Assembly: GCA_002403855.1 (NCBI GenBank)
Contig: DHIO01000034.1
Span: 121,375-158,559 of the forward strand
Length of the DNA: 37,185 bases
Direction: 5' to 3'
From: Acidimicrobiia bacterium UBA4744
Lineage (GTDB): Bacteria > Actinomycetota > Acidimicrobiia > Spongiisociales > UBA4744
The position numbers were made by a program, and so were the translations under genes. The notes below the pieces were generated by a model. It was not told where the DNA came from, searched no databases, and saw only the letters and a program-made list of their open reading frames with translations. Shown here one piece after another: positions 29,835 to 37,185 of this stretch; the first letter of the stretch is position 1; every line of letters begins with the position of its first letter.

Positions 29835-30626
29835 ATGAGGGATCATCTGGCGGCGCAATACTCCGACGACCGCTTGTTGCGAGCCCGCCAGCAGGTGCAT
29901 GAGCGTTTTTCCGAGTACGGCCGGAACCTGCCGGGCTGGGTGGTCGATGGTGTTTCATTCCCCGCCGGAGCGGATCTCCTCGACGCCGGCTGCGGCAACG
30001 GGCGCTACTTCCCGTTCTACGAGGCCCGGCAGGCTCGGGTCGTGGGTATCGACCTGTTCCCCGCAATGCTCGAGTCCGCCCGCCGGGCAGGACCCGCTCG
30101 CCTGGCAGCGGCATCAGCAGACTCCCTGCCCTTCGCCGATCGATCGTTCGACGTCGTGTTCCTCAATCACATGCTGAACTTCGCCCCCGACGCCCGCAGG
30201 GTTCTCGAGGAGGCGCGCCGAGTGCTCCGCCGCCACGGAGCCCTGGCCGTGACCCTCAACTGCCGGGCCTACGGCCGCGACCTCTACGACGCTTGGGATG
30301 AAGCCGTCCGGGCCACAGGACGCGAGCCGGTTGCCACCGCGGCCGGCGCCTCCTACCGGGCCGAAGACGGGCTGCCCGACGTAGCGGAGGTCTTCGGCAC
30401 TGCGACGTACCGGCGGCTGGAGAACGCCTTCGTGTTCGCGACCCCCGACGACCCTGTGGAAATCCTCGCCACAGTCAGTTTTGCCCGACAGGAGAATCCC
30501 CCGCTCTCGTCGGCGGAAGTGGCAAAGGTCGAAGCTGCGGTGAGGGCATACGCCGCCCGTCGCCTCTCGGAAGACGGCGTGTGGCGGGTTGCCGCGCCTC
30601 TGGCGGTGATCACCGCCGCCAACTAA
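29835..30626 (+). CDS. Class I SAM-dependent methyltransferase
   Basis: 263 residues. Motif I LLDAGCGNGRYF (48-59), an acidic motif VVGIDLF (71-77), motif II region DSLPFADRSFDVVFLNHMLNF, and post-motif ARRVLRRHGALAVTLNC: a Methyltransf_11/UbiE-like Rossmann fold. The C-terminal 90 residues show no substrate-specific signature. Starts 82 nt after hspR on the same strand, with no clear Shine-Dalgarno sequence, so it may be a leaderless transcript or be read through from the heat-shock operon. Its 3' end meets the palindromic element at 30627. Substrate unknown. Confidence 0.85.
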   Translation: MRDHLAAQYSDDRLLRARQQVHERFSEYGRNLPGWVVDGVSFPAGADLLDAGCGNGRYFPFYEARQARVVGIDLFPAMLESARRAGPARLAAASADSLPFADRSFDVVFLNHMLNFAPDARRVLEEARRVLRRHGALAVTLNCRAYGRDLYDAWDEAVRATGREPVATAAGASYRAEDGLPDVAEVFGTATYRRLENAFVFATPDDPVEILATVSFARQENPPLSSAEVAKVEAAVRAYAARRLSEDGVWRVAAPLAVITAAN

Positions 30627-30679
30627 CCGTTTTGGCGTCCTGGGACCGGACTATTCGTGCTTTCGGGACGCCAAAACGG
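30627..30679. repeat. Dispersed palindromic element, copy C
   Basis: Perfect 14-bp arms CCGTTTTGGCGTCC (30627-30640) and GGACGCCAAAACGG (30666-30679) enclose a 25-nt loop with CTATT at its centre, as in copy A. It begins directly after the methyltransferase stop and ends 7 nt before the rtcB stop, again between convergent genes. Confidence 0.85.
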
Positions 30680-30686
30680 GGATTGA

Positions 30687-32111
30687 CTAACCCTTGACGA
30701 CGCCGAGGGGTCGCAACCGTGCCACCTTGCCGGCGAGTCCGGCCCGGGCACAGGCGTCGACCACTTCATCCACATCTTTGTAGGCGTAGGGGGCTTCTTC
30801 CGAGAGGAGCTTCACCGACCCGGGCCGCACGGAGATCCCGTCTGCCTCCAGGCCCTCACGCACTTCGTACCCAGTTTCGCGCTGCTTGGCCTTCTTGCGG
30901 CTCATCAAACGGCCCGCTCCGTGGGCGGCCGTCGCAAATGCAGGGTTTCCCGCCGCGCCGGCCAGCACCCACGAAGCCGTTCCCATGCTGCCCGGGATCA
31001 GGACGGGTTGACCGACCGGTCGCAGATCAGGGGGAAGCTCGGGGTGACCGGGCCCGAATGCCCGGGTGGCGCCCTTACGATGCACGCACAATCGGCGTGG
31101 TGCTCCGTCCACCTCATGGGTCTCGACCTTGGCCAGATTGTGAGCGACGTCGTAGACGAGCTGCATCCCGGTTCGCTCGGATGATGTCCCGAATGCCACG
31201 GCGAACGCCTCCCGGGCCTCATGGGCCAGCACGTGGCGGTTGGCCCAGGCGAAGTTCGCCGAGGCGGCCATCGCCCCCAGATAGCGGTTGCCTTCCGGCG
31301 ACTCGACCGGAACCGATGCCAGCTGCCGATCCGGCACTTCAACCAGATACTTCTGCATGGCGGACCCCATGACCTTGAGTTCGTCGGTGCAGGTCTGGTG
31401 CCCCAGGCCGCGGCTTCCGCAGTGGATCATCACACACACCATCCCCTCGGCAAGACCAAACACGCGTGCCGCCTTTTCGTCGTGGATCGACTCCACCACC
31501 TGGACCTCGAGAAAATGGTTGCCGGCGCCGAGCGATCCCAACTGGCCCGCCCCCCGTTGCAGGGCCCGGGAGCCGATGTGTTCGGGCTGGGCGCCCTGGG
31601 ACGTGCCGTGTTCCTCGCAGCGGTCGAGGTCGGAGTCCCACCCGAAACCGGCCGCCCGGACCGCCCGGGCGCCCTCCCGCAGGACGCCCCTCAGCAAGCC
31701 GGGTTCGGCAATCGATCCCTTGCCGAGGCCACGTGGGATGCGACGGCCCAACTCGTCCATGACCTCGGGGCGGCGCTGGTTGAAGTCCTGCTCGTCGTAT
31801 CGGGAGGCAAGGAGCCGGACGCCACAGCAGATATCGAAACCCACGCCGCCGGGTGAGACCACCCCGCCGGTGTCGACGTCGGTAGCGGCCACGCCCCCGA
31901 TCGGAAAGCCGTAGCCCCAGTGAATGTCCGGCATCGCCATCGAGGCCCCGACGATGCCCGGCAAGTAGGCGACGTTTTCCACCTGAAGAACCGCTCGATC
32001 CTCTTCGGCCTTCAGTATGAGGGGTTCGGAGGCGTAGATCCGCCCGGGTACTCGCATCCCTTCGTGGCGGGGGATCTCCCAAACACATTCACCTGCGCGG
32101 CGGAGCTTCAT
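30687..32111 (-). CDS. rtcB: RNA ligase RtcB
   Basis: 474 residues from the ATG at 32111, where the family N-terminus (KLRRAGECVWEIP) begins; the frame is open to 32192. Metal and catalytic residues are intact: Asp93 and Cys96 in GVGFDICCGVRL, GAGNHFLE (His199, Glu202), His230 before CGSRGLGH, HRKGATRAF, GSMGT (374-378), and the guanylylated His397 in HGAGR. Ligates RNA 2',3'-cyclic phosphate or 3'-phosphate ends to 5'-OH ends using GTP and Mn. Archease, its activator, is encoded upstream on the same strand. The extra Cys95 next to the ligand is a small departure from the common DINC. Confidence 0.95.
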   Translation of the reverse strand: MKLRRAGECVWEIPRHEGMRVPGRIYASEPLILKAEEDRAVLQVENVAYLPGIVGASMAMPDIHWGYGFPIGGVAATDVDTGGVVSPGGVGFDICCGVRLLASRYDEQDFNQRRPEVMDELGRRIPRGLGKGSIAEPGLLRGVLREGARAVRAAGFGWDSDLDRCEEHGTSQGAQPEHIGSRALQRGAGQLGSLGAGNHFLEVQVVESIHDEKAARVFGLAEGMVCVMIHCGSRGLGHQTCTDELKVMGSAMQKYLVEVPDRQLASVPVESPEGNRYLGAMAASANFAWANRHVLAHEAREAFAVAFGTSSERTGMQLVYDVAHNLAKVETHEVDGAPRRLCVHRKGATRAFGPGHPELPPDLRPVGQPVLIPGSMGTASWVLAGAAGNPAFATAAHGAGRLMSRKKAKQRETGYEVREGLEADGISVRPGSVKLLSEEAPYAYKDVDEVVDACARAGLAGKVARLRPLGVVKG

Positions 32112-32166
32112 CACTTCCCACTGTACGCCCAAAGGCACCCCGGAGGGACCGGCTTCGGTCGACCCA

Positions 32167-32400
32167 TCAACCCTCCGCGGGTTCCTCGACAAGGCTATGT
32201 CTTCGGGGCAGCGGGACCTGCTGTTCGCCGGAGGCCCGACGAATCTCGATGGCGTTGTGGGGCTTCAATACGACGGCGGCCAGGGCGATCGTCAGGACGA
32301 CCACCGCCACCTGCAGGAGCGATCCGCAACAGATCTGCGAATCGTTGATCTCCGCTTGGTCGAAGCGCGGCTCGCCGAAGTCGATGCCGACGACCGGCAT
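32167..32400 (-). CDS. Small single-span membrane protein between archease and rtcB
   Basis: 77 residues from the ATG at 32400 (GGAAGG about 8 nt upstream); a TTG at 32445 could extend it. One clear hydrophobic helix (LLQVAVVVLTIALAAVVL, about 28-45) preceded by CC and followed by a basic tail. No family recognised. It lies 101 nt after archease and 55 nt before rtcB in the same direction, so it is probably co-transcribed. Another overlapping frame (32195-32473) has poorer composition. If real, it could tether the RNA-ligase pair to the membrane, but nothing in the sequence proves this. Confidence 0.5.
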   Translation of the reverse strand: MPVVGIDFGEPRFDQAEINDSQICCGSLLQVAVVVLTIALAAVVLKPHNAIEIRRASGEQQVPLPRRHSLVEEPAEG

Positions 32401-32501
32401 GGAGATGCCTTCCGCCGGCGCGCCGATCAGTGCCAAACGGGCCAAGGCAGGAACCTGACGCCGACGGTGACAAACCCGCCGCCGTTTACGACCCGCAGCG
32501 C

Positions 32502-32918
32502 TCAGACATCGAAGACGACCTGGGCCGACCAGCCCGCGGGGGTCTCTTCAACCTTGAGGTCGTGGTAGGTGACCGCTTTGATGGGGGGCCCAGACAACTC
32601 GAGGTGGGAAAGAGGTATCCCGGTAGCCCAGCCACGTACGGAGCCTTCCCGCAGCGCGTCGATCCCGAACGAACACAGGGCTAGATCGTTGGTCTCCGCC
32701 TCAAACAGGAGGGCGCTCAACCAGTCGACCAGCAGCTCCCCCACCGATGAAGCGGCAACCTCGATCCGGACCCGCTCAACCCCCACCCGGTCCCCGATCC
32801 CGAACATCAGATCGAACATAGCGAAGGCGGCATTCCGGAACACCTCCTCCAAGGTCGCCCCGCGCGCCACGACCCCAGTGTCGGCTGTGTGGGACAGCAC
32901 CTCATAGCGGGAGGTCAT
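32502..32918 (-). CDS. Archease (RtcB activator)
   Basis: 138 residues, standard archease length. Diagnostic features: YEVLSHTADTGVVARGATLEEVFRNAAFAMFDLMF at the N-terminus (conserved metal-binding Asp in HTAD), ELLVDWLSALLFEAET in the middle, and the terminal KAVTYHDLKVEETPAGWSAQVVFDV with the conserved Asp near the C-terminus. Archease promotes RtcB guanylylation and allows multiple turnovers. Its presence two genes upstream of rtcB on the same strand supports a working RNA-repair or ligation unit. The upstream region is occupied by the tandem hairpin repeat at 32940-33073. Confidence 0.95.
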   Translation of the reverse strand: MTSRYEVLSHTADTGVVARGATLEEVFRNAAFAMFDLMFGIGDRVGVERVRIEVAASSVGELLVDWLSALLFEAETNDLALCSFGIDALREGSVRGWATGIPLSHLELSGPPIKAVTYHDLKVEETPAGWSAQVVFDV

Positions 32919-32939
32919 ACCGCCATTGTGCCACTCGCA

Positions 32940-33073
32940 CCCATCGGGTTCTTGCGTGAGTTTCCTGCGGTATGCGCGTGTTTCTCACGCAAATTCGGGA
33001 AGCGAGCGCGCCCATCGGGTTCTTGCGTGAGTTTCCTGCGGTATGCGCGTGTTTCTCACGCAAGTTCGGGAAG
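32940..33073. repeat. Tandem 63-bp repeat, each with an internal hairpin
   Basis: Two copies (32940-33002 and 33011-33073) with a 71-nt period differ at a single base (A or G at 32993/33064). Each has TTGCGTGAG and CTCACGCAA arms (32952-32960 with 32984-32992; 33023-33031 with 33055-33063) around an identical 23-nt loop. It fills most of the gap between divergent archease and AAA ATPase genes. Confidence 0.9.
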
Positions 33074-33115
33074 AGCACTAAGCCGCCCACCCAACCGTTC
33101 CGATAACTACTCGTG

Positions 33116-34582
33116 ATGGACAACACCAACGATCTGGCGGTGCTGCTCGCCTCCCAATACCCCCTCCTGCTCGTCGAGGCCCAGGAGGAGCAGCGCCTGC
33201 TCGACATCATCCGCCAGGCGGCCGACCGGCTCAGTCTGCCGGTGTGGACGTGGTCGGCTACCCGCGGGCTGGCTCGCGATGGCCACCACGCCCAATACCA
33301 GACGGTCGATCCCCACGTTGCCCTGGATTTCGTTGGACAACTCTCCGGCCCCGGTGTCTTCGTATTCGCCGACGTCCATCCTTTGCTCACCGACCCCCTC
33401 GTCATCCGCCGCATCAAGGAGGTCGCCCAAGGGGTTCGGCGGGGCCAGACCCTGGTGCTCACCGGGCCCCGCAACGAGGTCCCTCCCGAAATCGAGAGCC
33501 TTGCTCACCAGTGGTCGCTCAAGCCCCCGGGGCGGCGAGAGCTCCACCAACTGGTCAAGAGAACTCTCGATGTCTTCGTGGCTCGGTCATTCCCGGTGGT
33601 AGTGAACGCCGAAGAAATCGAGCAAATGGTCGACGCTTTGCGGGGACTCACTATCACCGAGGCCGAGCGCCTAGTTCAGCGAGAGGCGCTGCGCGACGGT
33701 CGGATCTCCCCGGCCGACATCCCGGCGCTCCGCACCGCCAAGGCCGAATTGCTCAACTCGGACGGAATCCTCGAACTCGTGGAAGCGGATGTCGGCACTC
33801 TCGACACCATCGGCGGGCTGAACGGACTCAAGTCGTGGCTGCGCCTGCGGCGAAGAGTGATGATCTCCGACGATGCTCTGCCCGGCCTCGATCCACCTCG
33901 CGGGGTACTCCTCACCGGCGTGCCCGGATGCGGAAAATCGCTGGTCGCCAAGACGCTCGCCCACAGCTGGGGGCTGCCGCTGGTTCTGCTGGATCCCTCG
34001 CGGCTCTACAGCAAGTACATCGGGGAGTCGGAGCAGCGCCTCACGGCGGCGCTCTCCACCGTCGAGGCTATGGCGCCGGCGGTCCTCTGGATCGATGAGA
34101 TCGAAAAGGGCCTGGCCTCCTCCGGTGACGCCGACGGCGGGGTCAGCAGGAGGTTGCTCGGGACTTTTCTTCGCTGGATGCAGGAGCGCGAGGGAGACGT
34201 CTTCATGGTCGCCACGGCCAACGATGTTTCGGCTCTGCCGCCGGAGCTTCTGCGGCGGGGCCGATTCGACGAGATCTTCTTCGTGGATCTTCCCGGGACC
34301 GACGAACGAGCCGAGATCCTCTCTATTCATCTAGCCAAGCGGGGATGGGATCCTGCCGGATTCGATCTCGGTCGACTGGTTGCGGCCTCCGAGGGCTATT
34401 CGGGAGCCGAACTCGAGACCGTGGTGGTCGGAGCGCTCTATCGAGCACTCGCCGACGAGGACAAGCTCACCACCGGAAGCCTTATGAAGGAACTGGCGGC
34501 TACCGTTCCCCTCTCCGTGTCCCGAAGGGAGGATGTGGTGGCGCTCCGAACCTGGGCAGACGGTCGAGCCGTGTTTGCCTAG
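33116..34582 (+). CDS. Ycf46-like AAA ATPase
   Basis: 488 residues from the ATG at 33116; the GTG at 33113 adds one. N-terminal alpha/beta region typical of Ycf46 proteins (LLASQYPLLLVEAQEEQRLLDIIRQAA, WTWSATRGL, GVFVFADVHPLL, VLTGPRNEVPPEIESLA), a helical linker, then one AAA module: Walker A GVPGCGKS (268-275), Walker B VLWIDEIE (323-330), sensor-1 Asn369 in ATAND, and arginine finger in LLRRGRFDE. Ycf46 is known from cyanobacteria and plastids, where it has been linked to carbon-related regulation; its bacterial role is poorly defined. Divergent from the archease/rtcB genes, sharing the repeat-filled intergenic region. Confidence 0.85.
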   Translation: MDNTNDLAVLLASQYPLLLVEAQEEQRLLDIIRQAADRLSLPVWTWSATRGLARDGHHAQYQTVDPHVALDFVGQLSGPGVFVFADVHPLLTDPLVIRRIKEVAQGVRRGQTLVLTGPRNEVPPEIESLAHQWSLKPPGRRELHQLVKRTLDVFVARSFPVVVNAEEIEQMVDALRGLTITEAERLVQREALRDGRISPADIPALRTAKAELLNSDGILELVEADVGTLDTIGGLNGLKSWLRLRRRVMISDDALPGLDPPRGVLLTGVPGCGKSLVAKTLAHSWGLPLVLLDPSRLYSKYIGESEQRLTAALSTVEAMAPAVLWIDEIEKGLASSGDADGGVSRRLLGTFLRWMQEREGDVFMVATANDVSALPPELLRRGRFDEIFFVDLPGTDERAEILSIHLAKRGWDPAGFDLGRLVAASEGYSGAELETVVVGALYRALADEDKLTTGSLMKELAATVPLSVSRREDVVALRTWADGRAVFA

Positions 34583-34614
34583 GAGTTGCAGTCCGGACGG
34601 CTATCCTCCCGAGC

Positions 34615-34998
34615 ATGACCGAGCGACCGGCGATCATTCGCATTTCCGAGGCCATCGACGGGGAGGACGCCCGGGTGATGATCACCCTGGAATGGGCGGA
34701 CACCTCCTTTCACGGAGAGGCAATCGGCGCCGCCGGCATCGAACATCGGGCTCGCCTGGTGGGGGAAGCCACCCTCAATGCAGTCGAGAAGGTCACAGAC
34801 GGTCGCATCCACCTCAACCTGGAGGCCGTAGCCACCCAGGATCTCGGCGTGGTCCAGGTCGCCCTGGCTCAGGTGAACCTCACCGAGACGGGCGAGTCGC
34901 TGGTCGGCAGCGCTCTGGTGAGCGAACACGATCCGTCGGCCGCCACGGTGAAAGCCATCCTCGACGCCATCAACCGGAGACTCCTTACCGTCCTCTAG
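34615..34998 (+). CDS. Conserved hypothetical protein
   Basis: 127 residues, soluble, alpha/beta pattern: ARVMITLEWADTSFHGEAIGAAGIEHRARLVGEATLNAVEKV, then LNLEAVATQDLGVVQVALAQVNLTETGESLVGSALVSEHDPSAATVKAILDAINRRL. I do not recognise a named domain. The composition and the paired strand/helix units suggest a small dimerisation-type fold, which is a guess. The start is set by the ATG at 34615, 32 nt after the AAA ATPase stop and in the same direction, so the two are probably co-transcribed. Confidence 0.75.
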   Translation: MTERPAIIRISEAIDGEDARVMITLEWADTSFHGEAIGAAGIEHRARLVGEATLNAVEKVTDGRIHLNLEAVATQDLGVVQVALAQVNLTETGESLVGSALVSEHDPSAATVKAILDAINRRLLTVL

Positions 34999-35023
34999 CA
35001 CCTCGCTGTCCGACCCGGCAATC

Positions 35024-35503
35024 TCACTCTTCTTCGAGGTCCCGGCGCAACTGAATCCTGGCCTTCCGGCGGGTTTCTGCTTCGCGCTGGCGGCGCCGTT
35101 CCTCATCCGTATCCGGTTCCACACCGGGCACAGCCGTCGGCCGGCCGTGCTCGTCGAGAGCGACCATCGTCAGGTAGGCGGTCGTCGTGTGGTCACGATC
35201 ACCCGTCACCGGATCTTGGCGATAGACCGTGACTTCCACCTCCATCGACGACGTCCATGCTTGCGTCACGCAGGCGGTCAAACTCAACACATCACCGATG
35301 TGCACCGGTGCGTGGAAGCTGAGCGAGTCGACCTGGGCGGTCACCACCCTCCGCTGGGCGTGCCGCATCGAGGCCACTCCGGCGGCCGAGTCCACCAGCT
35401 TCATGATCGAACCACCGTGCACGAACCCGGCCGTGTTGGCGTCGGTGATCTGCATCACTTGCGCCATGCTCGTCAGCGACTCGGAGGGAGTCTTGGAGTT
35501 CAT
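35024..35503 (-). CDS. Hotdog-fold acyl-CoA thioesterase
   Basis: 159 residues from the ATG at 35503 (GGAGG 5 nt upstream); a GTG at 35506 would add one. Hotdog features: AQVMQITDANTAGFVHGGSIMKLVDSAAGVASMRHAQRRVVTAQVDSLSFHAPVHIGDVLSLTACV, where N-T-A-G-F-VHGG is the helix-cap region of YciA/ACOT-type enzymes. The charged C-terminal tail (ERRRQREAETRRKARIQL) is probably helical. Hydrolyses acyl-CoA to free acid and CoA; chain-length preference cannot be read. Convergent with the 34615 gene and divergent from clpB, with an AT-rich shared promoter region. Confidence 0.9.
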   Translation of the reverse strand: MNSKTPSESLTSMAQVMQITDANTAGFVHGGSIMKLVDSAAGVASMRHAQRRVVTAQVDSLSFHAPVHIGDVLSLTACVTQAWTSSMEVEVTVYRQDPVTGDRDHTTTAYLTMVALDEHGRPTAVPGVEPDTDEERRRQREAETRRKARIQLRRDLEEE

Positions 35504-35509
35504 CACATC

Positions 35510-35605
35510 CTCCCAAATCTGATAGTATTAGACTTAGATTTATTGGAATCTCTTGACTACGATATGTGTTGTCTCTGTTGAGGCAACCCTACAGGAGGGA
35601 GAAGC
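35510..35605 (+). promoter_or_regulatory. AT-rich promoter region of clpB
   Basis: TTAGAT (35534-35539) and TACGAT (35558-35563), 18 nt apart, are a weak -35/-10 candidate. AGATT (35536-35540) and AATCT (35547-35551) form a 5-bp inverted repeat with a 6-nt spacer. There is no HAIR or CIRCE consensus. AGGAGGGAG at 35593-35601 is a strong ribosome-binding site for the ATG at 35606. Confidence 0.35.
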
Positions 35606-37185
35606 ATGGCCGTCGATTTCGAACATTTCACCCACCGGTCTCAACAGGCGATGCTACGTGCCCGGGAATTCGCCGAGGCCCACCATCACCAGCATGTGGA
35701 GCCGGCCCATCTCCTTCTGGGACTGCTCGATCAGACGGACGGTATCGTCTATCCCCTTCTCTCCAAGCTGGGCATCCAACCCCCGGAACTGCGGCGGCGC
35801 ATCGACGGACAACTAGAGAGCCTCGCCAAGGTGTACGGGGGCGAGATGGCCATCTCCCAGAACCTCCTCGGGGTCTTCGAGACTGCGGACTCACGCCGGA
35901 AGGAGATGCGGGACGACTACCTGTCGGTCGAGCATCTGCTCCTGGCCTTGGCGGGGTCGGACACACCAACCGGCCAAACACTACGTGAGGTTGGGGCCAC
36001 CCAGCAGGCGGTGCTCGAGGCGTTGACCGAGATCCGCGGCAATCAGCGGGTCACCAGCCAGGACCCGGAGACCACCCTCAATGCCCTCGAACAGTACGGG
36101 CGGGATCTGACCGACATGGCCCGCCGGCAGAAGCTGGATCCGGTGATCGGTCGAGATGACGAGATCCGCCGGGTCATTCAGGTCCTCTCCCGCCGAACCA
36201 AGAACAACCCCGTTCTCATCGGCGAACCGGGGGTGGGAAAGACCGCCATCGTCGAAGGCTTGGCCCAGCGTATCGGCAACGGGGACGTTCCCGAGGGCTT
36301 GAAGAAGAAGCGCATCGTGGCGCTGGACCTCAGCGCTATGGTGGCCGGCGCCAAGTACCGGGGCGAGTTCGAGGAACGCCTCAAGGCCGTCCTGGGTGAG
36401 ATACGAGATTCAGAGGGTCAGATCATCACGTTCATCGACGAGATGCACACCATCGTCGGTGCCGGCGCGGCCGAAGGCGCCATGGATGCCTCCAACATGC
36501 TCAAACCGATGCTCGCCCGCGGCGAACTGCGCATGATCGGGGCCACCACCCTCGACGAATACCGCAAGCATGTCGAGAAGGACGCCGCCCTCGAACGACG
36601 TTTCCAGCCGGTCTTCGTCGACGCTCCGAGCGTGGAAGACTCCGTCGGGATCCTGCGGGGACTCAAGGAGCGGTATGAGGTCCACCACGGGGTTCGCATC
36701 ACCGATTCTGCCCTCGTGGCGGCTGCCGTTCTCTCCGACCGGTACATCACCGGCCGGTTCCTACCCGACAAGGCGATCGACCTCATCGACGAATCCGCTT
36801 CCCGGCTCCGCATCGAGATCGACTCGATGCCCGAGGAAATCGACGAACTCGAACGCCGCATCCAGCAGCTGGAGATCGAGCGGGCCGCACTGCAGAAAGA
36901 GACCGACGAGGCTTCTCGTGAGCGACTGACGACCCTCGAGCAGGAACTCGCGGATCTGCAGGAGGAATCCGGCGCCCTACAAGCACACTGGAATCTCGAG
37001 AAAGAAGAGATCGGCCGTATTCGGCAGATCAAACAGCAGATCGAAGAACTCAAAGCCGAGGCGGAACGGGCCGAACGCGGCGGTGATCTCGATCGAGCTG
37101 CCGAGATCAGGTACGGCACCTTGCCGGACCTCGAGCGAACCCTGGCCGAACGGCAGGAAGAACTCGAGAAGCTGCAGGCCCACCA
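35606..37185 (+). CDS. clpB: Disaggregase ClpB, 3' end beyond window
   Basis: The first 526 codons are present. Repeat Clp N-domain (FEHFTHRSQQAMLRAREFAEAHHHQHVEPAHLLLGLL, about 1-145), then the first AAA domain: Walker A GEPGVGKT (206-213), Walker B IITFIDEMH (273-281), GAGAAEGAMDASNMLKPMLARGELRMIGATT, and arginine finger in ALERRFQPV. The long coiled-coil middle domain (from about 410) identifies ClpB rather than ClpA or ClpC. The second AAA domain lies outside the window. Works with DnaK, DnaJ and GrpE to rescue aggregates. In actinobacteria it is often in the HspR regulon, and it lies 6 kb from hspR here. Confidence 0.97.
   Translation, partial: MAVDFEHFTHRSQQAMLRAREFAEAHHHQHVEPAHLLLGLLDQTDGIVYPLLSKLGIQPPELRRRIDGQLESLAKVYGGEMAISQNLLGVFETADSRRKEMRDDYLSVEHLLLALAGSDTPTGQTLREVGATQQAVLEALTEIRGNQRVTSQDPETTLNALEQYGRDLTDMARRQKLDPVIGRDDEIRRVIQVLSRRTKNNPVLIGEPGVGKTAIVEGLAQRIGNGDVPEGLKKKRIVALDLSAMVAGAKYRGEFEERLKAVLGEIRDSEGQIITFIDEMHTIVGAGAAEGAMDASNMLKPMLARGELRMIGATTLDEYRKHVEKDAALERRFQPVFVDAPSVEDSVGILRGLKERYEVHHGVRITDSALVAAAVLSDRYITGRFLPDKAIDLIDESASRLRIEIDSMPEEIDELERRIQQLEIERAALQKETDEASRERLTTLEQELADLQEESGALQAHWNLEKEEIGRIRQIKQQIEELKAEAERAERGGDLDRAAEIRYGTLPDLERTLAERQEELEKLQAH

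Noticed and set aside
32940..33073. Tandem repeats considered as a CRISPR array
   Set aside because: Only two units, 63-bp repeats with an 8-nt gap rather than spacers of about 30 nt, and no cas genes in the window.
35479..35493. GACTC-N5-GAGTC palindrome near clpB, considered as a heat-shock operator
   Set aside because: It lies inside the thioesterase coding region and has no counterpart upstream of dnaK.
1..37185. Search for tRNA genes, insertion sequences, integrases, att sites or phage genes
   Set aside because: None recognised by reading; coding style is uniform and gene content is chromosomal.

Overview
The window looks like chromosomal DNA from a high-G+C actinobacterium. It could be an Acidimicrobiia-type lineage, but that placement is inference. 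Supporting signs are the dnaK-grpE-dnaJ-hspR order with clpB nearby, a DUF3039 protein, an Rv3369-like F420/PNPOx protein, and an mprA-mprB-pepD-like order. Coding is dense and 4-nt ATGA/GTGA overlaps are frequent, so most operons appear translationally coupled. I see no tRNA, rRNA, insertion sequence, phage gene or CRISPR array.

Layout. 1-1.4 kb (minus): end of a MoxR/DUF4129-type membrane cluster. 1.5-6.4 kb: a PNPOx/F420-type protein, two paralogous secreted repeat proteins, DUF1801, EVE and DUF3039 proteins, a small membrane protein, and a PAP2-like protein lacking key catalytic residues. 6.4-10 kb (minus): OmpR-type regulator, histidine kinase and membrane-anchored HtrA protease in the mycobacterial mprA-mprB-pepD order. 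10.2-14.9 kb (plus, divergent): lipoprotein, HlyD-like adaptor, MacB-type ATPase and permease. 15-18.5 kb (minus): GbsR/MarR regulator, ABC ATPase and two ABC-2 permeases. 18.9-19.5 kb (minus): PadR regulator and a Met/His-rich small protein. 19.6-23.5 kb (minus): DrrA/DrrB-like ABC exporter, TetR regulator and aldehyde dehydrogenase. 23.6-25.6 kb (minus): NagA and arsenite methyltransferase. 25.7-30.6 kb (plus): dnaK-grpE-dnaJ-hspR, then a methyltransferase. 30.7-32.9 kb (minus): RtcB RNA ligase, a small membrane protein and archease. 33.1-37.2 kb: Ycf46-like AAA ATPase, a conserved unknown, a hotdog thioesterase and ClpB, which is cut by the window end.

The most striking signal is regulatory. 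A motif with core close to YTYTYA, repeated three times at an exact 11-bp period, lies about 45-90 nt upstream of five start codons: both secreted paralogues, the response regulator, htrA, and the lipoprotein/HlyD/MacB operon. This is the geometry expected for an OmpR-family regulator. It suggests one envelope-stress regulon joining a two-component system, a periplasmic-side protease, an efflux machine and two secreted repeat proteins.

Other structure outside the genes: three dispersed palindromes with nearly identical arms and exactly 25-nt loops; a 63-bp tandem repeat with its own hairpins between archease and the AAA ATPase; candidate operators for the GbsR, PadR and TetR regulators and for arsM; and a 9-bp hairpin across the dnaK stop codon.
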